Part shown: positions 1 through 8,850 of the stretch, piece by piece
Layout of the letters: each line of letters opens with the position of its first letter
Numbering within the stretch: the stretch's first letter is position 1
NCBI GenBank assembly: GCA_029860075.1
Contig: JAOUBX010000019.1
Span: 1 to 62,923, forward strand
DNA: 62,923 bases
Direction of reading: 5' to 3'
Source: Deltaproteobacteria bacterium
GTDB taxonomy: Bacteria > Desulfobacterota > JADFVX01
Made by a program: the position numbers and the translations under genes
Notes under the pieces: model-generated
Databases searched by the model: none
Told to the model about the DNA's origin: nothing
Seen by the model: the letters and a program-made list of their open reading frames with translations, nothing else

Positions 1-1503
1 CACACTTCTTAGCTCCAGATAGTCGGCCTGCAGATCATGCCACATGCAGATATGAGGCATACCGCTTGTAAATGCGTCATTGCCGAGAGTCAATACGATC
101 ACGTCAAAGGAAAGGTTCTTCGTCTTTATTATTTCATTAATTTTTCCCAAAGCCGCCCCGCAGTCCTGCCTGAGCGGCCCTTCTACCCTGTAGGAAGAAT
201 ATCGGTCATGGTTAAAATCGAGCGGCCTGGCAATAAAGTTATCACGATCACTGTTATACTGGTCCTCGTTGTAGGACAGCTGATATGCCGACTTGCCCCT
301 GAACCTTAAGTCCGGGTTCCAGAAAGCAGATAGCTCGGCCGTATTGCTGTAATAATAGGGAATGGACATGTCGCTTAATCTGCCGGAAGAGGTAGGCGTA
401 ACTCTGATATCTTCAACTGCCGCTTTTAAGGCAACGTCAAAACCCTCAGCTATGCCGAGGATGCGTTCAAAAAGCCATTTTGCTTTCAAAATCTTTTCGT
501 CCCCTCCGGGAACAAGGGGCGCGGGAATAAAAACGTTCCGGTACTTTTCCTCCTCTGTCCCGCCGGCACAGGAAAGCCTGCCCAGCATAAGGTGCCTGGG
601 GAATTCCGGCACGGCCGGAAGGCATTCACGCTTCAACTCATAGGCGGCGGCCCTGAATTCATTATAGGCCAGGACAAGGTCCTTGAGAAAATCATAGGCA
701 TACTGAACCCTATCGGAGCTGAAGTTTTTCTTCTTCAGATCATTGATAACCTTAAGATCGTAACAGTTAAGCCCTAATAAATCCGAATAAATGCCGTGGG
801 CTTCAATAAGGGCGTCGGATATTTTCTTTTTATAATCGTTGACGATGGGGAGGTATCCTTTATTTGCCAAATCATCGTAACTGCCGATATCCTTCAGGTT
901 TATTTCTGCGCTTAACCGTTTAATGGTAATCTCTTCAAGCTTTTCATCTCTGCTGATAATGCTTTCCAGCGCCATCTCATGGAGGTTGTCCTTATCGATC
1001 AATAAGGGGCGAACGGTAAAAACACGTCTCTTCCCCTTGTTATCGCAGGTATTCCCAACACAGGATTTGAGTTCCTCATCCCTGAATTCGAGGAAAAGCA
1101 CAAGCGCCTTTCCTTTCACATCAAGGCCGGAAAGGGATTGTGCGCCTTCATAAGCCGTATCACCGGGGAGGATTTCAAGGAGGCTGATCTGCGTTTCATT
1201 TTTCAGCCAGGGGGCGTAGGCCGGATCTCCGGGGTCTTTGTATTCCCTGTATTTTGCATATATTGTGGTTTCAGGAACTTCGATAAGGTATCCGTCGGTC
1301 GTAAGACCGTAGCCATAGCTGACGGTAATCGTTTTAGTCGAACTCTTGTATTGCGCCTTAAGACCACATGCAGCGCCCACACCGAACAGCCTTATCCGGG
1401 TCAGCCTGTTTTCCTCATCAAGATAATTCCTGAGATTATTCAGGTGAGTGCTGGTAAGAATCTGGTTTGGCTCGAAATTCGGATAAAAGTTTGATCTTTC
1501 CAT
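1..1503 (-). CDS. eCIS-associated fibre/accessory protein, C-terminus beyond window (partial)
   Basis: The reading frame is open from an ATG at 1503 to the window edge (501 codons, no stop), so the 3' end is missing. The product starts MERSNFYPNFEPNQILTSTH and continues with a Gly/Tyr-rich stretch (GYGLTTDGYLIEVPE). From memory, proteins with this start (long N-terminal segment, then a GxGxTxxGYLI motif) recur near the ends of eCIS loci with large baseplate genes, where they are thought to be structural or fibre-like; I know no biochemical role. It lies 25 nt downstream of the second giant baseplate gene and is clearly part of the system A operon. Cys residues occur in a CVGNTC motif. The family assignment is an impression from the motif; the operon membership is firm. 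Confidence 0.75.
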   Translation of the reverse strand, partial: MERSNFYPNFEPNQILTSTHLNNLRNYLDEENRLTRIRLFGVGAACGLKAQYKSSTKTITVSYGYGLTTDGYLIEVPETTIYAKYREYKDPGDPAYAPWLKNETQISLLEILPGDTAYEGAQSLSGLDVKGKALVLFLEFRDEELKSCVGNTCDNKGKRRVFTVRPLLIDKDNLHEMALESIISRDEKLEEITIKRLSAEINLKDIGSYDDLANKGYLPIVNDYKKKISDALIEAHGIYSDLLGLNCYDLKVINDLKKKNFSSDRVQYAYDFLKDLVLAYNEFRAAAYELKRECLPAVPEFPRHLMLGRLSCAGGTEEEKYRNVFIPAPLVPGGDEKILKAKWLFERILGIAEGFDVALKAAVEDIRVTPTSSGRLSDMSIPYYYSNTAELSAFWNPDLRFRGKSAYQLSYNEDQYNSDRDNFIARPLDFNHDRYSSYRVEGPLRQDCGAALGKINEIIKTKNLSFDVIVLTLGNDAFTSGMPHICMWHDLQADYLELRSV

Positions 1504-1528
1504 TTTAATCCCCTTTGTTTTAATCCCT

Positions 1529-4500
1529 TTACATTATTCCCAGCGAAGTGTAATCCAGAACAATCTGGGGATCTTCGCTGCTGCCGCCCTCTTTGCAATC
1601 GTGAAGTTTTGCCAGTGGATAAACATTTTTCAGATTGAAAAGTATCGCTATAAGCCCGTTTGCCGCCGCTGAAAGCTCGTTCTCCGCCGCCTCAGGGTCG
1701 GCAAGCTCATCCCCGTAAATATTCCGGATCTTGCTTAACCAGTTTGAATAGGCCTCTTCCAGTTCCTTCATCTGCTTCAGATCAATCCAGCATATTCGGG
1801 GAAAGATATGGGCAGGCGTCTCCATGCGGATCGTCTTTTCCACAAACCTTCTAAAGTTCAGGTCCCGGAATTTCTCGGACCATGAAGGGAGTAAAACTGA
1901 AATTCTGAAGGAGTAAGGGTCTTCACCATGGCGGCAGGAAGGCTCTTCATAGTGAGCAACTTCAACACCCGTGCATGACGTATAAAATCCGTATTTTTCA
2001 GCGAGCCTGACAAGGCTGGAGTCGGTAAGCTCTTCTGAGGTAATTGTGTCGCTGTAGGGCATAGAAGCCTTCATTCGGTCAATCTCTTCCAATATTTCTG
2101 TCCTGGTGACACAAAAGTTGCTGGTGCCGATGATCTCGTTATTATCGGCAAGGATATTGAAATAGAAGGTATTATCTTTTGCCTTGAGCACCTTGAAATC
2201 CTCATCGGCATCACAAACATTTTTCCTGACCGAAGCGATGCCCTTGATGCAGCTGTCCAGCCGCTTATATCCCTCGCTTTTCAAAACAATATTCCCGTCG
2301 GGGTCTCTCAGCCTGAACCGCCATTCAAACTTCCTGCCCGGCGCTTTCGGACTGTCTTTAAAGACCTCAAAGCGGTGCGCCGCCACTTCCGCCTTTACCT
2401 TCTTCTCCCGCTTTTCTGCGGCAACAGGCAAAAGCCTGTAATCCCTGTTTCTGGGCCTGAGCAGAATATGCTCTATAATGTGAAAGCCTTCGACATCGCA
2501 CCACTGCCTGAAATATTCAACAACCCGGTTAAAATCATTATTTCTTTCATCAACCGTCGCATAGGCCTTGCTTTCAGCGATGACGTCATTGCAATGATTG
2601 ATCAGTTTAAAACCGCTTTCATCGGACAGATCATAATGGTCCTTATTGTCGCCATAAGCGAGTATGTACTGGAGCATGCTCTCGGCATATTCCATGTAGG
2701 TATATTCTGCGGAAGCGGTGAGCAAAACATTGGCGGCATCGTCGGGATCGAACAATTTGATCATATATTTGGCCGGATCGTTATCCGATGCGACGATCTT
2801 TAAATGTTCAGAGGCAAAGGTCCGGCGTTCATAGTCGCCAAAACCGAGCAGCCTGTAGATGCGCTTTTTCATGCCCGCAACATTGTCCGTTTCCCACAGG
2901 GGGTCTGCATCGGTATAATCAAAGGCCTTTCCCCGCTCAGAACTTATACAGGGATAGTCTTTCAGGAAGTCGATCTTGTCGCCTATTAATTTTTCGTATG
3001 AACTTTTACCCATGAGGGAATAAAGCAGTTGGCCATATTCCTCGATATTTTCGCAAAACCGCCCCATCAGGTGATCGAGAAACCTGTTCCTCCGTTCTTC
3101 AAAAAGCGCCTTGTCTTCAACAAGCCCGTAGAGATTGTTTTTATAGTCATTGTAATCAATATAGAGCGCTTCAATGCCCTTAATGGAAGAGAGTTCCTGC
3201 GTGAAATAGGTCTGGCTCACACTCTCATCAATGGAAAAGAGGTCCTTTACATGGGCAAGCTGCGCCAAATAGTCGGCAAAAAGCTGCTCGAAAAAAAGGA
3301 GGTATGCCTTTAATTGCTTTGACTGGGCCTTCCGCTCCGCTGTAGCGGAATCAGGGAGACCGCTAATGCCGATACCGTAACAGAGAGGAAAATCATGTTG
3401 AACAGGGTAAAACCTTTCGAGATATTTAAACTCCCCTTCGGGCATGGCGATATCTTTCTCATGGCCTTTCAGTTTATATTTTTTCCCGGCCCCGCTGAGT
3501 TCTTTAAGTTTTTTATCAACTTGCCCGGCGTTTGCAATATAAGGCATGGCGTCTTTGTAAAAAATAAACTTTGATCTTTCGACTTCAAGTTTCGGCGCCC
3601 GGTCATGGCCACTCAACTGAAGGATCCAGTTTTGATTGATCTGCGCCGGTTCTCCATCGACATAGCTCGTTAATAAAATATTTTTTACGGCAACGACCCC
3701 CTCTATATCCATGATAAAATTGATAATATCCGATACGCGCAGTTCACGGCGAAGACCGGCCTTTTCCAGTTCACTGCCGTCAATAAAACCGTGTTCGAGG
3801 AGAGGTCCCTCAAAAATTTCATCAATAGTCTTTCCTTTGTTCAACAATTCTTCAATGGTGTAAAAATTGATCTGAGGTGAAAAATATTGCGACACCCCGT
3901 GGTATATTTCCGCCAGAACAGCCTCGATATCGGCGTCACGGGCAACTTCGATATCGGCGCACAGGGCAATCTCCTCATATTCCACCGGCCTTACAGGCGG
4001 TAAAAAATCTTCACAAAGATTCCTGCTTTTATGAATCTGCTTTTCTACGGCATGGACAATCCCCTTCCGTTCATGCTCAGTCACCTCTTCTTCAAATTCA
4101 AGGAGAACCGTATAAAGCCCTTTCAGTATCACCTCCTTATCACCTTCCGCCTCTTCGAAGGTAAGTATGCTCTCTTCGTAATTGATCCAGACCGGCATGG
4201 GGGAAGCTTCCGCTATTTCGATCCAGGCATTTTTAACGCCCCTCACATCAACAAGGACCTTTCTCAGATCGGTAACGGTGACGGGGCTGCAAGGCAATAT
4301 TTGGGCAGCCGTAAAAAATGAATCCGCCGGCGCCATGGGATCGTCAGAGCGGGCCGTCAGAATATCCTTGATATCATAAGAAGTCCTGTAGCTCAGTTCC
4401 GTAATGGCGTAACAGAGCAGTTCGAGAATGGTGACGCCGGGGTCATGGCTGTTGTAATCGGTCCACAACTTTGCGGCGAGCTTTTCCAGGAGCTCTATGC

Positions 4501-4576
4501 CGGTTTTTCTAAGAAAAGCATGGTCTTCAGCGGGCAGAAGCTCTCTGAATTTTGCTATGGCGTAAGTTTCAGTCAT
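1529..4576 (-). CDS. eCIS system A giant baseplate protein (Afp12-like), 1015 aa
   Basis: A large baseplate wedge component. The N-terminus carries the segment LWTDYNSHDPGVTILELLCY (about residues 37-56), a variant of the HDPGxTxLE motif seen in large baseplate proteins of phage-tail-like particles. The remainder is a long acidic/charged protein with no transmembrane segment. Its ATG overlaps the 3' end of the upstream 1171-aa baseplate gene by 8 nt, consistent with translational coupling and co-assembly. By position (after the J-like gene) it is the counterpart of Afp12/gp7-type wedge proteins, but at 1015 aa it belongs to the large variety typical of eCIS with enlarged baseplates. Baseplate role is well supported; the exact Afp equivalence is inferred from gene order. 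Confidence 0.85.
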   Translation of the reverse strand: MTETYAIAKFRELLPAEDHAFLRKTGIELLEKLAAKLWTDYNSHDPGVTILELLCYAITELSYRTSYDIKDILTARSDDPMAPADSFFTAAQILPCSPVTVTDLRKVLVDVRGVKNAWIEIAEASPMPVWINYEESILTFEEAEGDKEVILKGLYTVLLEFEEEVTEHERKGIVHAVEKQIHKSRNLCEDFLPPVRPVEYEEIALCADIEVARDADIEAVLAEIYHGVSQYFSPQINFYTIEELLNKGKTIDEIFEGPLLEHGFIDGSELEKAGLRRELRVSDIINFIMDIEGVVAVKNILLTSYVDGEPAQINQNWILQLSGHDRAPKLEVERSKFIFYKDAMPYIANAGQVDKKLKELSGAGKKYKLKGHEKDIAMPEGEFKYLERFYPVQHDFPLCYGIGISGLPDSATAERKAQSKQLKAYLLFFEQLFADYLAQLAHVKDLFSIDESVSQTYFTQELSSIKGIEALYIDYNDYKNNLYGLVEDKALFEERRNRFLDHLMGRFCENIEEYGQLLYSLMGKSSYEKLIGDKIDFLKDYPCISSERGKAFDYTDADPLWETDNVAGMKKRIYRLLGFGDYERRTFASEHLKIVASDNDPAKYMIKLFDPDDAANVLLTASAEYTYMEYAESMLQYILAYGDNKDHYDLSDESGFKLINHCNDVIAESKAYATVDERNNDFNRVVEYFRQWCDVEGFHIIEHILLRPRNRDYRLLPVAAEKREKKVKAEVAAHRFEVFKDSPKAPGRKFEWRFRLRDPDGNIVLKSEGYKRLDSCIKGIASVRKNVCDADEDFKVLKAKDNTFYFNILADNNEIIGTSNFCVTRTEILEEIDRMKASMPYSDTITSEELTDSSLVRLAEKYGFYTSCTGVEVAHYEEPSCRHGEDPYSFRISVLLPSWSEKFRDLNFRRFVEKTIRMETPAHIFPRICWIDLKQMKELEEAYSNWLSKIRNIYGDELADPEAAENELSAAANGLIAILFNLKNVYPLAKLHDCKEGGSSEDPQIVLDYTSLGIM

Positions 4577-7500
4577 TTAAACTCTCTATATCGATGTCAT
4601 GCTCATTGGAGGAAACGAGAATTGTCCTTGAAGAGGTGGCCAGCGCTTCCTCCACACTGATCTTCGGCCCTTCTTCATTAACAAGGTGAAACAGTTCAAA
4701 ATCCGTTAAATAATCAACATAGGAACGCTCTTCGATAAAATTGATAATATAGGAACCATGTATCTTGCCCCCGAAAGTAATATCAGCCCCTTCATCGTAA
4801 GCCCAGGGTGAAAGAAATTTCCTGATATCTTCATTGAGCACATTTTGATAATTGCCCTTGTCGACACCGGCGTGAAATTTGACCTTGAACCTGGCATAGA
4901 CCTGTTCATAAGAAGGGTTGGTCACTTCGAGCGCTACAAATTGGGAAATATGCTTTTTCAGGTACTCCCTGATTTCATACAGTGTATTTGTGCTTGCTTT
5001 CGGTCTCAGCATGTCAACGGCATTCTGGTTTCTAAGATTTGCAATGGGAACGATGGTCACGGAGCCCGGAGCGATCTCCGAGCATGAAGCGGTATGGTTG
5101 AGGCACTTCACCTTGTACAGGGAGGGGAACTTTTCCAGCACCATCCGCTCGTAATCCCAGATATTCAGGGCCCTGTTTTTATGTCTCAACCGTTCGCTGA
5201 CACGCCTGTAAAAGGCTTCTGCCTCTTCCTTGACCTTGCCGTTAAAAGAAGCATAGGGCTGTTCAAGGGATTTGATGCCGGCCGCCTTGTTTTTCAATTG
5301 TGAAATCGTCTTTTCCGGCAGGGGATTTTTCAGATGACCGGGATCGTTCTTTATATTGATAAAGCCCGCCGTAACGGCCTGGGTCTTGAGAGCAATGAAC
5401 TGGCTCACAGCGGCTGAATCGGCGGCGGCACTTGCAGCGAGCCAGTAATAAGGGGAGGGAAGAACACCGTTTGTATTTGTTGCATCATGAGGGACATCGA
5501 ATTCGATAATGCCTGTCGTCAACAGGCCGTTGGTCGTATCCGAAAGGAGCTTTGCCTTATCGAGCTTTTTCCACTCGTTATTGCAGAGATAACTCCAGTT
5601 GATTTCAGGCGCTTCGAAATCGGGGTCGCCGCTCCCCTCGGCAACCTTGAAGAGGACAGCCACATTTTGGGGAGGAACAAGGCCCGTCAGCCCTATGTAG
5701 AGGAACCCTTCCTGCTCCTTCTTATCTGCCGTAAACTGCGGCAGCAGAACATCAGTATCGACAATGAGCAGATCATTCTCATTATTTTTATCTTCTTTTG
5801 CGGCAGCAGCAGCCCCCACAGGCAACGTTTCCATGTCTCCAAAGGGAGAGATATGAAAAAACTGCTCCCTCCCGGCCTCAAAGGTCTGGCTCGATTCATA
5901 ATCGATGACGAGAGACTTGATGACCGGCGTATAGGGTTCCCTGGGCACCGTCGCCGTCCCGCCGGCGGCAATGGTTGCAACGGCGGCAGAAAGCAGGCCG
6001 GGATAACTTTTATGTTTAAAGTCGGACCCGCAAAGTTCCATTTTCATGAAACCTCTTTTTGTATTATTTGTTAGTTCACTAAATTTTTCAGGCCTTTCAC
6101 TTCTTTCCGTTAACAATCCGGGTTTATCAATACTTATCCCGGGGTCAGTGGTAATATTGTCGCTGAAAAGCCTGTCCTCAACCGTATTTTCCGACCATTT
6201 CTTTCCGCTCAGCACATTAATAACAGCTTTAAAACTGCTGTTGGCAGGCGCTGGAGTATAACCGGCATAATGGGAAGCAAATTCCTCAGCAGGCAGACCA
6301 TGCCATTCCATGTTAAGCGTCAGCTTGTCAATTTTTTTATTAAACACCTCTTCATTGCCAATATAAAAAGACGAACCTATGGCAGGCAGGGGACTGAAGG
6401 GCTGGAAGGGTTTGTTTGGGTCCAGCTTTCCGTAGTCGCTCTGAAGAATCAGGTTTTTAACTTTATCGATATTGAGATCGATGGCAATACGGCTAAGCTT
6501 TAGTTTTTTCAGATATTCATAAGGGGTGTTGCCGGGGTTCAGGATTACCTTCAGAACGGGATGTGACGTGTTTAGCGTCCCTCCGAGAACTTTTTTATCA
6601 TAGGCAATAATGGCCGGTTTTTCCTCACTCACGGTGAGTGTAAACTTCATTGCCTTATTTTCAAAATGGACCGCCGCATCATCGGGCTCAATCCATTCCT
6701 TTTCTCCACTGAAATAAAATTTAAAACTCTCTTTTGAAACCTTGCTGTTAAGAAGGGCAGGTAAATAGTCTTCCCAATCATTAAAGTTAAAGACAATGGT
6801 AATCACCCTTTTCCCTTCATTCAGGATCAGCTGGGGTGAAGCGAGAGCGAAACCGACAGTGGCCTTTTCCATCGTCTCTTCACCGGCGGCTTTTGAACTC
6901 TGGCTTTCACCAAAGGGCTTCCATTTGGGCTCTGCCGTATCAAAAGCCGTCCCGAGGCCGTCCTTTGAATCGGCATAAGGCGCAGAATAAATATTGGTTA
7001 TAATCTTGTCTTCCCCTTCTCCTTTCCTCTCGATAAAAACCGTCTTAAGGCTCTCTACCTGCGCCTTATTGACAACGATCTCTTTTTCTGTGCCGTAAAA
7101 AAGCTCTGCGCCGCTATTATCTTTCCCCGCCTTTAAAAGCGTCCCTTTTTCAAGGGTATGAGAAGAAACATTTTTAGCCAGCTTGAAAATCAGGTGGACC
7201 TGGTCCGGGACTTCCGGTTTTTCTTCCAGTCGCAAAACCTCTTTATAATAAAAATCGAGGTGACGGCCCGTCATTTCATTGAGGTGGTCCCGGGCATATT
7301 GAAAGAGCTTGAGAAAGGCCAAAAAAAGCGCCATATGGGGCTGGTGTTGAGGGTACTTTTCCAGCGCCTCTTCCATGTAGGCCGGCGCTGAATCGACAAT
7401 CTTTCCTATGGCGCCGTAGAAAGACTCAAAGAGGGTATTCAGGTAGTCCAGGCCGGAGAGAATTTTTTCCCCATCCGTGCCGCCCGTGTAGATGCTATTA

Positions 7501-8084
7501 TCGGCGTCAATATCTGCGGCGGTTCCCGATGTCCGCCAGAGGCTGCTCAATTTATCATAAGCTGCCACCGGCGACGTCCACCCGCCCAGAACCTGGGCGC
7601 CTTTATCATAAGCGATAAGTTTATTCAGCCCATCGGAAAGGGAAGACTGTATGAGAATGCCAAGATCACCGTTCAGGCTCAGTTCTTTGATGGACTTCAC
7701 ATACCAGCCGTCGATTCGATAAGCAAGGTCGAAAATAAATTGGAAGAGCGCCTCATAATTTTCATTATCAGGCGCCGCTTCCACTTCAATCGCTAAGGCT
7801 TCATAGGTCTCTTTTAAAGCGGAAATATCCGTTTTGGCAATGTCGGCAATGAGAACGGCAATACAATTTTCAAAAAAGCAGGTCCATGATTCTATTGAAC
7901 TTTCATCGACACTGAGACTGTAATGCCTTACCAGACCGGCATATTTGCCGGCAAAGAGAAGCAGATCTTCAAGGCTGCGTTCATCAACGAGAACATAAGA
8001 AGGATCGAGCATAGGGGAAAAGCGCTGCAACTGGCTCGTGCCGTCACGGCTGAGAGGGCTCTTCTTGTGACAGACTTCATTCAT
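4569..8084 (-). CDS. eCIS system A giant baseplate J-like protein (Afp11-like), 1171 aa
   Basis: The probable baseplate J/gp6-like wedge protein of system A. Visible hallmarks include a helical N-terminal third ending in a segment MALFLAFLKLFQYARDHLNE (about 251-270), an EFASHYAGY segment in the middle, and a C-terminal region RALNIWDYERMVLEKFPSLY that recurs in large eCIS baseplate proteins. Residues about 90-250 form a domain that also appears as an insertion in this operon's sheath protein (12459-14429), sharing the LIxYDKGA core and flanking ALFxFIxD and DxW elements. The start overlaps the gp25 gene by 4 nt (ATGA). No membrane segments. Baseplate identity is confident; the function of the shared helical domain is unknown. 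Confidence 0.88.
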   Translation of the reverse strand: MNEVCHKKSPLSRDGTSQLQRFSPMLDPSYVLVDERSLEDLLLFAGKYAGLVRHYSLSVDESSIESWTCFFENCIAVLIADIAKTDISALKETYEALAIEVEAAPDNENYEALFQFIFDLAYRIDGWYVKSIKELSLNGDLGILIQSSLSDGLNKLIAYDKGAQVLGGWTSPVAAYDKLSSLWRTSGTAADIDADNSIYTGGTDGEKILSGLDYLNTLFESFYGAIGKIVDSAPAYMEEALEKYPQHQPHMALFLAFLKLFQYARDHLNEMTGRHLDFYYKEVLRLEEKPEVPDQVHLIFKLAKNVSSHTLEKGTLLKAGKDNSGAELFYGTEKEIVVNKAQVESLKTVFIERKGEGEDKIITNIYSAPYADSKDGLGTAFDTAEPKWKPFGESQSSKAAGEETMEKATVGFALASPQLILNEGKRVITIVFNFNDWEDYLPALLNSKVSKESFKFYFSGEKEWIEPDDAAVHFENKAMKFTLTVSEEKPAIIAYDKKVLGGTLNTSHPVLKVILNPGNTPYEYLKKLKLSRIAIDLNIDKVKNLILQSDYGKLDPNKPFQPFSPLPAIGSSFYIGNEEVFNKKIDKLTLNMEWHGLPAEEFASHYAGYTPAPANSSFKAVINVLSGKKWSENTVEDRLFSDNITTDPGISIDKPGLLTERSERPEKFSELTNNTKRGFMKMELCGSDFKHKSYPGLLSAAVATIAAGGTATVPREPYTPVIKSLVIDYESSQTFEAGREQFFHISPFGDMETLPVGAAAAAKEDKNNENDLLIVDTDVLLPQFTADKKEQEGFLYIGLTGLVPPQNVAVLFKVAEGSGDPDFEAPEINWSYLCNNEWKKLDKAKLLSDTTNGLLTTGIIEFDVPHDATNTNGVLPSPYYWLAASAAADSAAVSQFIALKTQAVTAGFINIKNDPGHLKNPLPEKTISQLKNKAAGIKSLEQPYASFNGKVKEEAEAFYRRVSERLRHKNRALNIWDYERMVLEKFPSLYKVKCLNHTASCSEIAPGSVTIVPIANLRNQNAVDMLRPKASTNTLYEIREYLKKHISQFVALEVTNPSYEQVYARFKVKFHAGVDKGNYQNVLNEDIRKFLSPWAYDEGADITFGGKIHGSYIINFIEERSYVDYLTDFELFHLVNEEGPKISVEEALATSSRTILVSSNEHDIDIESLND

Positions 8085-8494
8085 AGACTGATATTCGTTC
8101 CTTCCGTCTTATAGAAGGGATAAACAAAGTTATAGCGGGAATTTGTCGTTCTGATCGTATATTCGAGGGTAATTTCGATGAGTCCCTCATGAGGCTTGTC
8201 TTCCAGCGCGACCTTATCCAGCTTGATTCTCGGTTCATGGTATAAAATGGCCCTTTTAATAAGAACTTTTACATAGGTCTTGAGCGACGTGTCGAGAGGC
8301 TCGAAAAGGAGTTTCTTTAAATCGCACCCGTAGGTGGGCTGCATGATCCGCTCTCCAGGGCTCGTCGATAGCAGTATTTCCAGGCTGCTCCGGATATCTT
8401 CCTCATGAGAGATCATGGTCACCGATTTTTTGGACTTCTCGAATGTGGGAGGAAATCCCCAGCCCCTGCCTAAAAATGGAAAATTCTCTGACAT
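8081..8494 (-). CDS. eCIS system A gp25-like baseplate wedge protein (Afp9-like), 137 aa
   Basis: A small GPW/gp25-family protein that links the inner baseplate to the sheath initiator in contractile injection machines. The N-terminus FLGRGWGFPPTF and the core EILLSTSPGERIMQPTYGCD match the family pattern (LLTxxGERxxxPxYG). Length is typical (120-150 aa). It ends in an ordinary UGA stop that overlaps the start of the next gene as ATGA; the downstream frame is different, so this UGA is a true stop. It follows the PAAR gene by 5 nt in the system A operon. Confidence 0.93.
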   Translation of the reverse strand: MSENFPFLGRGWGFPPTFEKSKKSVTMISHEEDIRSSLEILLSTSPGERIMQPTYGCDLKKLLFEPLDTSLKTYVKVLIKRAILYHEPRIKLDKVALEDKPHEGLIEITLEYTIRTTNSRYNFVYPFYKTEGTNISL

Positions 8495-8499
8495 TTCAC

Positions 8500-8796
8500 T
8501 TACCCTATCAATACCGTCGCGCAGCCCATGGCAATCGAATTGGGCGGCCCCACTTCGACAACCATATCTCCCTGCCGCGCAGCGGGAAGACCGTTAATAA
8601 GCACGGTAGCGCTTCCCATGGCAATAACGCCCCCCACATGAGGCACAAGGGCCGTTAAAAGAGGGCATGCATGAAAATCCGAACCGGCCCTCCAGGCAGG
8701 CATTCCCCCGATAAGCACATCAGGGCTTCCCGGGCCGGGGCTAAGTGGTGTTCCATGACTGGTTGGATCGGCTACTCTCGCTGCAGGCTGTCCCAT
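8500..8796 (-). CDS. PAAR-domain spike tip protein of system A, 98 aa
   Basis: A PAAR protein that should cap the VgrG-like spike with a conical zinc-stabilised tip. It shows the typical repeated Gly-rich pattern: RVADPTSHGTPLSPGPGSPD near the N-terminus, then VLIGGMPAWRAGSDFHACP and TVLINGLPAARQGD. The His residues at HGT and HACP are plausible metal ligands as in other PAAR proteins. The 98-aa length is a stand-alone PAAR with no toxin extension, so it probably serves only for puncturing. It lies directly downstream of the VgrG-like gene and upstream of gp25, the usual Afp8-Afp10-Afp9 neighbourhood. Confidence 0.94.
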   Translation of the reverse strand: MGQPAARVADPTSHGTPLSPGPGSPDVLIGGMPAWRAGSDFHACPLLTALVPHVGGVIAMGSATVLINGLPAARQGDMVVEVGPPNSIAMGCATVLIG

Positions 8797-8850
8797 ATTG
8801 CGATTACTCCTTCCCTATAGTGATGTAATATTCCGGATTTTAGCTGTCAC